From contig USGP01000029.1 in NCBI GenBank assembly GCA_900554315.1, positions 1 to 13,967 of the forward strand: a stretch of 13,967 nucleotides of DNA, read 5' to 3'. The translations under genes were made by a program, and so were the position numbers. This stretch comes from an uncultured Mycoplasmatota bacterium. GTDB lineage: Bacteria; Bacillota_I; Bacilli_A; RF39; UBA660. Positions 1 through 5,336 of this stretch are shown in pieces; position 1 is the first letter of the stretch, and the number at the start of each line of letters is the position of its first letter. The notes below the pieces were generated by a model. That model made no database searches, was not told the DNA's origin, and saw nothing but the letters and a program-made list of their open reading frames with translations.

Positions 1-591
1 TCTTTCCCAACCCAAATCTACTAAATCTGTGCAGGATATTAAATAATTTAAATAGCCTTGATATTGCTTTCTTTCTTCTTCTAATTCTGAAATTGATTTT
101 TTACCACTTTGATAATCTATTTTTGCTTGGAATGCAGTAGCTTGGACTGCTTCTTTTTCTTTTTCTACTAAGAGAGAGGCCCAAGTCATTTTTAGTCTTT
201 CTAGATTAATAGTTAGAGAGCTATCGTTTAGACTTTTAATATAGTCTATTTCTAGTGGAATGGTCTCTATTAATATATCTCTTAAAATACTATATAAATC
301 ATATTTTTCATCATCTTCTACAATATAATTTGATACTTCATCTGCTAAGTCAAATATTATTTCTGTAATTGGTATGTCTTCTTTTGTTGGATGCTTTTGA
401 TTCTTGGGGTTGAAGGTGCTTATATGTTCTACATATTTTTTGGCATTTGCAATGCTTTCTTGAATTACTTCTGTTCTTTCTTTTTTTGGAAGAGTTTGAT
501 AGGCTTCGTTTAATAATTCTAATTCTTCTCCTTCTATTTCTCTATCCTCTATTAATATTTGAATGGCAGCAATTATTTCTTCTTTTATCAT
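1..591 (-). CDS. Unknown helical protein, 3' end cut by window edge
   Basis: I do not recognise this protein. The frame is open for 197 codons from ATG at 591 to the window edge with no stop, so the C-terminus is missing. The start is supported by AGAGGA about 6 bases upstream. There is no signal peptide or membrane segment. The sequence is rich in Glu, Lys, Leu and Ile and looks largely helical. Two stretches resemble the neighbour at 651-1526. Residues 11-50 (pattern L-E at 13-15, then LNEAYQTLPKKER) align with that protein's N-terminus (ISEGYLALSEEDQ). Residues 155-169 (QAKIDYQSGKKSISE) match its QAKKDYENGNISS segment. The two are therefore probably paralogues, about 60 bases apart, downstream of the leader RNA at 1549-1754. 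Function is unknown; a cytoplasmic coiled-coil role is inference only. Confidence 0.8.
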   Translation of the reverse strand, partial: MIKEEIIAAIQILIEDREIEGEELELLNEAYQTLPKKERTEVIQESIANAKKYVEHISTFNPKNQKHPTKEDIPITEIIFDLADEVSNYIVEDDEKYDLYSILRDILIETIPLEIDYIKSLNDSSLTINLERLKMTWASLLVEKEKEAVQATAFQAKIDYQSGKKSISELEEERKQYQGYLNYLISCTDLVDLGWER

Positions 592-614
592 GGCTTTCCT
601 CTTTTCTTGGTTTT

Positions 615-623
615 AGTATATCA
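615..623 (-). promoter_or_regulatory. Candidate extended -10 promoter for the gene at 1-591
   Basis: On the minus strand TGA is followed by TATACT (615-620), an extended -10 element. It lies in the short gap between the two paralogous genes, and the 5' UTR would be roughly 15-20 bases including the ribosome binding site. No good -35 is visible. It would let the last gene be expressed separately from 651-1526. Confidence 0.35.
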
Positions 624-650
624 TTTTTTTATGAAAAGAGAAAATGATTA

Positions 651-1526
651 TTATTTATATGGTCTTTTTATCATTGGTTGAATTTGTTTTTCTGTGTTTA
701 AATCTATAATGACATCTAAGGCTTGACCCATTGTTTTATTTGCTTCTTCTTGAGATATAGATCCTTGTAGTAGGCTTAGTTTGGCTTGATAGATTGTGGT
801 GATGCTTTCTTGGTAGCTGATGGCATTATTTATTTGATCTTGTTCTTCTTCACTCATAATTGGGGCTCTTGATGATATGGTGTATGCTTCTCCATACTGA
901 AGAAGTTTTTTGGACTTATTTGTTTTTAATTGTTGTAATTCTTGTTTTGCTGTTAAATAGGTTCCTCTTACTTGTTCTGTTTTTAATATGTGATGATATT
1001 CTACTGATGAAATGTTTCCATTTTCATAGTCTTTTTTCGCTTGTTCTACAGTAGTTGCGATAGTATTTAAAGCTTCACTTGTTAGGATATCTGTTACTTG
1101 TTGTTGTAAATCTAGTTTTTCTATGGCTAAACTAATTCTTTGACTATCAGATAATGGATAAGATTTTGTGTTTGCATACATATTTACAACATCTATTTGT
1201 TGTATTTCTGCTTGTGTTGCGGCAATGATTGCTGTACTTAATAATGATATTAGTTCTTTTTCGGTGCTGTTTTGGGTTGTTTGTTCTATTACTGTTATTA
1301 GATGTTTTGCTAATTGCTTTGATAATGGTGTTGTGTTTGTAATCTCGTTTCCTTTTTTATATGGTGTTTCGTCTTTTATTAATTTTGTTATATCAGAAAG
1401 TAGTGCTTGTTGTAGGTGTTGTTGATCTTCTTCTGATAATGCAAGATAGCCTTCACTTATTTTGTTTATTGTTTCGTTTGTTACTTTTCCTTCTTTTAAT
1501 AATTTTATTAATATTTTTTGATTCAT
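651..1526 (-). CDS. Unknown helical protein behind the attenuator-like leader
   Basis: Unrecognised protein of 291 residues. The frame extends to an ATG at 1547, but ATG at 1526 is the better start because a perfect GGAGG (1533-1537) sits 6 bases before it and would otherwise be coding. It is Gln/Glu/Lys/Ser-rich with many predicted helices, no Cys, and no signal or membrane segment. A short motif occurs twice, at about residues 162-173 (QAKKDYENGNIS) and 246-258 (YQAKLSLLQGSIS), and again in the gene at 1-591. This suggests a family built from helical repeats with the pattern QAK-x(5)-G-x-IS-x(2)-E. The N-terminal 45 residues also resemble the gene at 1-591. Its ribosome binding site begins only about 12 bases after the U-tract of a terminator, so transcription entering from the upstream promoter must read through that terminator. 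Function unknown. Confidence 0.85.
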   Translation of the reverse strand: MNQKILIKLLKEGKVTNETINKISEGYLALSEEDQQHLQQALLSDITKLIKDETPYKKGNEITNTTPLSKQLAKHLITVIEQTTQNSTEKELISLLSTAIIAATQAEIQQIDVVNMYANTKSYPLSDSQRISLAIEKLDLQQQVTDILTSEALNTIATTVEQAKKDYENGNISSVEYHHILKTEQVRGTYLTAKQELQQLKTNKSKKLLQYGEAYTISSRAPIMSEEEQDQINNAISYQESITTIYQAKLSLLQGSISQEEANKTMGQALDVIIDLNTEKQIQPMIKRPYK

Positions 1527-1548
1527 ATTTTTTCCTCCTTTTTTCATT

Positions 1549-1576
1549 AAAAAACCTATGCTTGTATTGCATAGGT
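1549..1576 (-). terminator. Intrinsic terminator ending the leader RNA
   Basis: On the minus strand ACCTATGC (1569-1576) and GCATAGGT (1554-1561) form a perfect 8-bp stem around a 7-base loop, followed by TTTTTT (1554-1549, the first T being paired). It lies between the leader and the ribosome binding site of the gene at 651-1526, the position expected of an attenuator terminator. Confidence 0.8.
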
Positions 1577-1624
1577 CTATTTATTATCAAATGAGATATT
1601 TATGACTTTTGCAGATACAAGCAT
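1558..1624 (-). promoter_or_regulatory. Candidate antiterminator pairing arms
   Basis: Minus-strand ATGCTTGTAT (1624-1615) is an exact 10-bp complement of ATACAAGCAT (1567-1558). The second arm covers most of the terminator loop and half of its descending stem, so this pairing would prevent termination. The first arm lies mainly in the 3' internal loop of the nested hairpin, and its last two bases overlap an inner stem (ATCTGC, 1616-1611). Folding of the hairpin could therefore compete with antitermination. Confidence 0.45.
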
Positions 1625-1711
1625 GACAATAACACTTGCATCTGCGACATTTTATCGCGTCCTCAAGTGTCTTCGCAATCTGCGTCTACGGATAATATTT
1701 GTCATAAATAT
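1596..1711 (-). repeat. Nested imperfect palindrome (long hairpin)
   Basis: Four nested stems are visible on the minus strand. ATATTTATGAC (1711-1701) pairs with GTCATAAATAT (1606-1596), 11 bp perfect. GCAGAT (1683-1678) pairs with ATCTGC (1616-1611). ACACTTG (1670-1664) pairs with CAAGTGT (1638-1632). GCGA (1658-1655) pairs with TCGC (1647-1644). The entire 5' arm falls inside the small Arg-rich ORF, so a translating ribosome would unwind it. The symmetry alone could also be a miniature transposon remnant, but I see no target-site duplication, and the flanking promoter, ribosome binding site and terminator favour an RNA. Confidence 0.65.
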
Positions 1712-1717
1712 TTTCAT
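1652..1717 (-). CDS. Putative Arg-rich leader peptide, 21 residues
   Basis: ATG at 1717 is preceded by AAAGGAAGAAAGAT, a good Bacillota ribosome binding site, about 37 bases after the predicted transcription start. The peptide begins MKIFMTNII and is then almost wholly basic (RRRRLRRHLRTR, stop TAA). Eight of 21 residues are Arg, using CGT, AGA, CGC, CGA and AGG, several of which should be scarce in this AT-rich genome. It covers the complete 5' arm of the nested hairpin. Such a peptide could stall ribosomes, either through low charged tRNA-Arg or through nascent-chain arrest. Macrolide-dependent leaders of the ErmDL type also carry an Arg-Leu-Arg motif, which is present here. Whether it is translated is inference. 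Confidence 0.5.
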   Translation of the reverse strand: MKIFMTNIIRRRRLRRHLRTR

Positions 1718-1760
1718 ATCTTTCTTCCTTTCATATCACGAGGTCCCCCGTGTATGCATG

Positions 1761-1789
1761 ATTTTATCATGTTATGCTTGGTTTGTCAA
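1761..1789 (-). promoter_or_regulatory. Strong promoter for the leader RNA
   Basis: TTGACA (1789-1784), a 17-base spacer ending in TGA, and TAAAAT (1766-1761). This is a consensus -35, optimal spacing, an extended TG and a near-consensus -10, the best promoter in the window. The -35 lies inside the last codons of the gene at 1772-2620. Confidence 0.75.
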
Positions 1790-2620
1790 CTTTTGATATT
1801 GAACGCCTGGTGTAGATGGGGTAAAACCTGATTCATTGGCTGAAGCAATCTCGTGGTATTGTCTACTTTTTTCTGCTTCTGTTTCTCTTAATCTTTGAAC
1901 GTTTTGTTTCCAAGTACTTAATTCTTCTTTTGTTATGGAACAAGAAATTCCAAGACTTTTGGCTAGATTTTGTTGTAATATGCTTTCATTGTAGTAATTC
2001 CAAGCTGTTTGATACTCTAATTGCGCATATAAATATTCAATGTGCGCTTGTTGTTCGATTGGTTTAGATTGGTCTTTTTCATACATAGATGGGAATTGAA
2101 TTTGTCTTTGTAGTTGTAATTTTTCTTTTTCGATTCTATCTTGAATTCTTAATTGTTCTCTAAGACCTTTTAAATGTTGTTCATTGTAGGATAATCCCGC
2201 CATAAAATAATTGCTTTCTCTTTTGCTATTTTGATTTTGTTCTTTAGCTTTTGCAATTAAAGATAATTCTGTTTCGATGGATGCTAATTCTACTTTTCTT
2301 ACTAAGTGTTGTAGAAAAGGATTATTTATATTTTGTTGTAATGTGCCATCTAGTTTTTTTATTATTTGTTCTACGATAGATGGTAGTATTTCAGATTGAT
2401 ATTTTTCTCTATTATGTAAGCCAATTATTCTATAGTTACTATTTTCTTTGATATAGTCGCTTGCTCTACTTTGAATTTCTTCAATAATTTTCTTTTCTGT
2501 TCCTCTACTAATGCTGTCAGGAGTTTCTTGAATTCCTTTTGTTGTTATGTTTTTAATTGTTTCTTCTTGTGTTGCATATAGTAATTTTGTAAAATTTGTT
2601 ATTAAATCTTCGTATTTCAT
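1772..2620 (-). CDS. Unknown Gln/Glu-rich helical protein
   Basis: Unrecognised 282-residue protein. The start ATG at 2620 is well supported by GAGGAGG four bases upstream. It is rich in Glu, Gln, Lys and Ile. Long stretches without Pro or Gly (about residues 100-185, with LKGLREQLRIQDRIEKEKL in the middle, and 190-255) suggest coiled coil. There is no signal peptide or membrane segment. The C-terminal tail (about 262-282) is Ser/Thr/Pro-rich and looks disordered. It shares composition and style with the two proteins transcribed after it, but I see no clear alignable motif, so paralogy is unproven. It has its own extended -10 promoter and follows a terminator, so it starts a transcription unit. 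No function can be assigned. Confidence 0.8.
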   Translation of the reverse strand: MKYEDLITNFTKLLYATQEETIKNITTKGIQETPDSISRGTEKKIIEEIQSRASDYIKENSNYRIIGLHNREKYQSEILPSIVEQIIKKLDGTLQQNINNPFLQHLVRKVELASIETELSLIAKAKEQNQNSKRESNYFMAGLSYNEQHLKGLREQLRIQDRIEKEKLQLQRQIQFPSMYEKDQSKPIEQQAHIEYLYAQLEYQTAWNYYNESILQQNLAKSLGISCSITKEELSTWKQNVQRLRETEAEKSRQYHEIASANESGFTPSTPGVQYQKLTNQA

Positions 2621-2643
2621 ATGTCCTCCTCTATTGCTTTTTT

Positions 2644-2652
2644 ATTGTATCA
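2644..2652 (-). promoter_or_regulatory. Candidate extended -10 promoter for the gene at 1772-2620
   Basis: Minus-strand TGA then TACAAT (2649-2644), followed by a short leader holding GAGGAGG. It sits just downstream of the terminator of the preceding unit. The -35 region is AT-rich without a recognisable hexamer. Confidence 0.45.
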
Positions 2653-2672
2653 CATAAATTATATTTTTTCAT

Positions 2673-2694
2673 AAAAAAACTAGATAAACTAGTT
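2673..2694 (-). terminator. Intrinsic terminator after the lipoprotein gene
   Basis: On the minus strand AACTAG (2694-2689), a 5-base loop and CTAGTT (2683-2678) are followed by a run of T. The TAG stop codon of the lipoprotein gene (2691-2689) is part of the ascending stem. The 6-bp AT-rich stem is weak, but stem and U-run together are convincing. Confidence 0.6.
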
Positions 2695-3252
2695 ATCACA
2701 TTTTGTTCCAAATTGTTCTGCAAATTCTAACCAGTCATCTAATTTTACTTTTCCGTCTTTAATTACGTTGTCTTCTTCTCCTTCTATTTCTAGAAGTTTA
2801 TTGGTATCTATCTTACCATAATTGATTACAGTATCATTTGTAACACTATCGTCTGTTCTAATTACAGATGTATCATAATAATCTAGGTCTTTATAGTGCT
2901 CGTAAATGCCTTTATAAGCGTTTTCATATTCATCTAGGGTGTCTTGGTCATCTGTAATGATTTCTTCCATAGAATGAAGAATTTGTATGTAATCTCCATC
3001 TACGTATAATTCATAATTTAACTTTACGTCAGAATTATTTTCTCCTTCTGCTTCTCTTGTACATGTTATCTTTTTTAGTCCTGCTGTTTCTTCTTCTGGT
3101 ATTGTGATTTTTTCTGTTCCAGCACTGGATTCTACGATTGTATCTTCTTTAGCAGGAACGGATTGATTTTTCTTTTCTGTGTCATTACAACCTGTCAATA
3201 ATATAATAGCTAATAATATAAAAAGTATTTTACTTATCTTCTTTTTCTGCAT
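2689..3252 (-). CDS. Small predicted lipoprotein (possibly DUF1307/YehR-like)
   Basis: This 187-residue protein has a classic lipoprotein signal. Residues 1-8 are basic, 9-19 are hydrophobic, and the lipobox LLTGC has its modifiable Cys at residue 22. The mature protein should be anchored to the outer face of the membrane. A Ser/Glu/Lys-rich linker (about 23-60) precedes an acidic domain. Two further cysteines, Cys64 and Cys185, lie near the domain ends and could form a disulfide. The opening KKITCTREAEGEN and the following strand-like segment (LNYELYVDGDYIQ) recall YehR-type DUF1307 lipoproteins, but this is from memory and unsure. GGAGG precedes the ATG. The start overlaps the DUF1003 gene by 23 bases, so translation is probably coupled. 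Confidence 0.85.
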   Translation of the reverse strand: MQKKKISKILFILLAIILLTGCNDTEKKNQSVPAKEDTIVESSAGTEKITIPEEETAGLKKITCTREAEGENNSDVKLNYELYVDGDYIQILHSMEEIITDDQDTLDEYENAYKGIYEHYKDLDYYDTSVIRTDDSVTNDTVINYGKIDTNKLLEIEGEEDNVIKDGKVKLDDWLEFAEQFGTKCDN

Positions 3253-3772
3253 TTTTTGATTCCTCCTGTTCTTTTATATATTTTATTATTTGTTTTTGAT
3301 TTTTTAAAATAGTATTCATCTGATCATGAAGTGATTCTAGTATTAGTTCACTTTTTAAGTCTGTACGATAGTCATTTTGGTTTCTTAGACTGTCTTTTTC
3401 TGCTTGACGATTTTGACTCATCATAATGATTGGTGCTTGTAAGGCAGAAATACATGATAATACTAGATTTAGTAGAATAAATGGATATGGGTCAATTGCT
3501 TCTTCACTTGTTAATACGAAGGTATTTAGTGCTACCCAGGCTAGTAAAAACAATACAAATATGATAATAAATGTCCAGCTACCACATATTTCACTTAATT
3601 TATCTGCAAATCTATCACTTTGTGTCATTTTAGCTTCTTCTTGTTTATCGACATCAATGGCGATTGGTTGATCAATTAACAAATTTAATAATTCTTCTTC
3701 ATCTTGTTCTTCTAGTTCATTATTTCTAAGTAACATTTTTACGATATCTTTTTTTGTTCTTCTTCTTTCCAT
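3230..3772 (-). CDS. DUF1003 family membrane protein
   Basis: This 180-residue protein has two predicted membrane helices, about 66-88 (SWTFIIIFVLFLLAW) and 96-118. The signature of the DUF1003 family, PYPFILLNLVLSCISALQAP followed by IIMMSQNRQ and a charged helix, lies at about 96-140. The N-terminal 60 residues and the C-terminal tail are charged and probably cytoplasmic; the last 50 residues look like coiled coil. The biochemical role of the family is not established. The start has AAAGGTGAAG just upstream. It is cotranscribed with the lipoprotein, whose start lies inside its 3' end, so the two may act together at the membrane (inference). Confidence 0.92.
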   Translation of the reverse strand: MERRRTKKDIVKMLLRNNELEEQDEEELLNLLIDQPIAIDVDKQEEAKMTQSDRFADKLSEICGSWTFIIIFVLFLLAWVALNTFVLTSEEAIDPYPFILLNLVLSCISALQAPIIMMSQNRQAEKDSLRNQNDYRTDLKSELILESLHDQMNTILKNQKQIIKYIKEQEESKNAEKEDK

Positions 3773-3786
3773 TTCTTCACCTTTTT

Positions 3787-3795
3787 AGTATAGCA
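3787..3795 (-). promoter_or_regulatory. Candidate extended -10 promoter for DUF1003-lipoprotein unit
   Basis: Minus-strand TGC followed by TATACT (3792-3787), immediately after the stop of the hydrolase gene. The 5' UTR would be only about 8 bases, which is short for the ribosome binding site present, so this call is cautious. Confidence 0.35.
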
Positions 3796-3797
3796 TA

Positions 3798-4664
3798 CTA
3801 CCTTTCTTTTTTCGCAATGAATTTTTTCATTTCTTTCATACATTCTTCTATAGATTCTTCATCTTTACTGTTTAGAAAACCATGAGATGCAAATTTTATA
3901 TTTAGTCCTCGTGATTGTTTGTTTTCTTTTCTTAATTTTGTTACTAGTTCTAATCCTTCATCTCTTAATGGATCTAGGTCTCCAGTAATTACTAAAGTCA
4001 TAGGCCAATTGGTATAATTCTTTGCATGTAATGGAGATTGGTATGTTTTTTTATCTATATAATTTTTTTGAAATACTAACATGTGTTTTAATGTTAATAG
4101 GTCTATTTTATTGTTTTGTTCTAAGGATGGATAATTTTCTTTGTTTTCAAATGTTAAGTTTAATGCTGGATATAATAGAATTTGTCTTGGATATGATTCT
4201 GTTAGTAGTAAAGATATATTGGCTAAAATACTTGCTCCTATAGAATCTCCTATTAAGGTGATTTTTTCTTTTTCTATTTCTAGTCTTAATAACCCATGAA
4301 TTAAATAGTCAATTGTTTTTTTACATTTTTCTATTAGATCATTATAAGTGATGTTTTCTTTATCATAATCTAGAGCAATTACAATGGTGTCTGTTTGTTC
4401 TACAAGAAAATTACATACGTCAGCATAATTTTTATTTCCGTTTACCATCCATGCTTTTCCTGGTACATAGATAATAGCTTTTGATAATTTAGATATTTTT
4501 TTGGGATAAAAAATTCGTAATGGAATTAAATCTTCTTGCATCATAATTTTATAGTTTGATATATTTTTCTTTGATATTGTTGGATGAATAATTTCGTAGA
4601 CACTTCTGTATAATTTATATGTATCTTCTGTTCCGAAATCATCCATACTTATTTTTCTGTTCAT
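3798..4664 (-). CDS. Alpha/beta hydrolase, HSL-like esterase family
   Basis: This 288-residue protein fits the hormone-sensitive-lipase-like (Abhydrolase_3) group of carboxylesterases. The nucleophile elbow is GDSIGAS with Ser141. The acid is probably Asp231 in GDLDPLRDEG, and the base His261 in SHGF. All three catalytic positions are in the usual order and spacing. The normal HGGG(W) oxyanion-hole motif is replaced by VPGKAW (67-72), with no His and one Gly, so activity or substrate range may differ. There is no signal peptide, so it is likely cytoplasmic. The start is preceded by GGTGATAGT. It follows the lipid operon, from which a strong terminator separates it. The substrate is unknown; a lipid or acyl ester is a guess from context. 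Confidence 0.85.
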   Translation of the reverse strand: MNRKISMDDFGTEDTYKLYRSVYEIIHPTISKKNISNYKIMMQEDLIPLRIFYPKKISKLSKAIIYVPGKAWMVNGNKNYADVCNFLVEQTDTIVIALDYDKENITYNDLIEKCKKTIDYLIHGLLRLEIEKEKITLIGDSIGASILANISLLLTESYPRQILLYPALNLTFENKENYPSLEQNNKIDLLTLKHMLVFQKNYIDKKTYQSPLHAKNYTNWPMTLVITGDLDPLRDEGLELVTKLRKENKQSRGLNIKFASHGFLNSKDEESIEECMKEMKKFIAKKER

Positions 4665-4679
4665 ACTATCACCAGTTTC

Positions 4680-4688
4680 ATAATAACA
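4680..4688 (-). promoter_or_regulatory. Candidate extended -10 promoter for the hydrolase gene
   Basis: Minus-strand TGT followed by TATTAT (4685-4680), directly after the U-tract of the preceding terminator. The leader to ATG 4664 would be about 9-10 bases. No -35 is recognisable. Confidence 0.35.
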
Positions 4689-4689
4689 T

Positions 4690-4722
4690 AAAAAGAAAGT
4701 TACATTCTCGGTAACTTTCTTT
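4690..4722 (-). terminator. Strong intrinsic terminator of the lipid operon
   Basis: On the minus strand AAAGAAAGTTAC (4722-4711) and GTAACTTTCTTT (4703-4692) form a perfect 12-bp stem around a 7-base loop, followed by more T. It lies 8 bases past the stop of the second plsC. Confidence 0.9.
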
Positions 4723-4730
4723 ATTTGACA

Positions 4731-5336
4731 CTATTTACCACTGTTTTTTAAGTTTTCTTTCATTAGACTTCCTACAATGCTTTCTAATTTTTTATTTTCT
4801 GTTTCTAGATCCTGCTCTATTTTATAGGGTTTACCAAAACGTATTGTTAAGTTTTTACTTCTAAATTTGTAATCTCCTGTAATACCAAATGGAACGATGG
4901 TTGCGTTTGTTTTCTTTGCCATTGATACAGCTCCAAATTTAAATGGAAGTAAAAATTCTTTTGTTTTGTTTCTTGTTCCTTCTGGAAATAGACCTAAAGC
5001 CCATCCGTTATTTAATACTTTTAATGCTTCTTCTGTTGCATGCGGATCTTTTTTACTTCTATCTACTGGAATACATCCTACTAATTTAAAGAACCAAGCA
5101 AATTTACCATCGAAGTATTCTTTTTTTGCCATATAGTGAATGAGTCTTTTGGTGGAAATGATTGCTAGACATTGATCATATAAGTGTTTGTGATTTCCTA
5201 CAATCAAAATTGGTCCTTCTTTTGGAATGTTTTCTTTTCCTATGATAGTAGGATGGTAATACCATTTAAATATCGGACCTAATATTGGTCTTAATATTTT
5301 ATACGTTAACATTTTTTCATTTTGTTTTGTTTTCAT
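4731..5336 (-). CDS. plsC: 1-acyl-sn-glycerol-3-phosphate acyltransferase (PlsC family), second copy
   Basis: A PlsC/LPLAT acyltransferase of 201 residues, the usual length for the short bacterial form. The catalytic HX4D box is NHKHLYD (His49, Asp54). The second block is IPVDR (89-93), and the third is FPEGTRNKTKEFLLPFKFGA (117-136). It should transfer an acyl group to the sn-2 position of lysophosphatidic acid, or a related lysolipid, at the cytoplasmic membrane face. The start overlaps the acyl-CoA synthetase gene by 20 bases. AGGA lies about 9 bases before the ATG, a weak site, so coupled translation is likely. It resembles the copy at 7034-7627 throughout, but differs at HKHLYD versus HTKWLD, so the two may differ in acceptor or acyl preference (inference). 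Confidence 0.92.
   Translation of the reverse strand: MKTKQNEKMLTYKILRPILGPIFKWYYHPTIIGKENIPKEGPILIVGNHKHLYDQCLAIISTKRLIHYMAKKEYFDGKFAWFFKLVGCIPVDRSKKDPHATEEALKVLNNGWALGLFPEGTRNKTKEFLLPFKFGAVSMAKKTNATIVPFGITGDYKFRSKNLTIRFGKPYKIEQDLETENKKLESIVGSLMKENLKNSGK

Larger units (their letters stand above)
1549..1754 (-). ncRNA. Candidate structured leader RNA / transcription attenuator
   Basis: About 205 nt from the predicted start, some 7 bases past the -10, to the U-tract. Features in order are a 5' hairpin CACGGG/CTCGTG (1737-1752), a good ribosome binding site with a 21-codon Arg-rich ORF (1652-1717), a long nested hairpin (1596-1711), and the terminator (1549-1576). The core at 1607-1690 is roughly 45% GC in a window near 30%, typical of structured RNA in AT-rich genomes. 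The segment ATGCTTGTAT (1624-1615) is perfectly complementary to ATACAAGCAT (1567-1558) in the terminator loop and descending arm, so the two structures exclude each other. I do not recognise any known riboswitch, 6S, T-box or SRP consensus. The likely role is control of the genes at 651-1526 and 1-591. An independent small RNA is the main alternative. Confidence 0.6.

Noticed and set aside
447..647. Plus-strand Leu/Phe-rich frames (such as 447-647, 860-1054, 1361-1594, 4022-4243)
   Set aside because: They are antisense shadows of Lys/Glu-rich genes and lack ribosome binding sites; their hydrophobic composition comes from reading AAA/GAA codons backwards.
620..648. Terminator between the two paralogous genes at 651-1526 and 1-591
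   Set aside because: ATCATTTT (620-627) and AAAATGAT (641-648) can pair, but the stem is all AT apart from one pair and is not followed by a U-run on the minus strand. It overlaps the -10 instead.
1527..1547. Upstream ATG at 1547 as the start of the gene at 651-1526
   Set aside because: It would place the perfect GGAGG inside the coding sequence and has only the terminator U-tract ahead of it. ATG 1526 has ideal spacing.
1596..1711. Miniature inverted-repeat transposon (MITE) or retron-like RNA
   Set aside because: The 11-bp inverted ends resemble a MITE or the a1/a2 repeats of a retron. However, there is no visible target-site duplication and no reverse transcriptase in the window. Promoter, ribosome binding site and terminator fit a leader better. 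Not fully excluded.
1602..1796. A 64-codon plus-strand frame across the leader region
   Set aside because: It has no ribosome binding site, and it is the antisense of a region fully explained by a minus-strand promoter, small ORF, hairpin and terminator. The apparent reading frame is a by-product of the palindrome.
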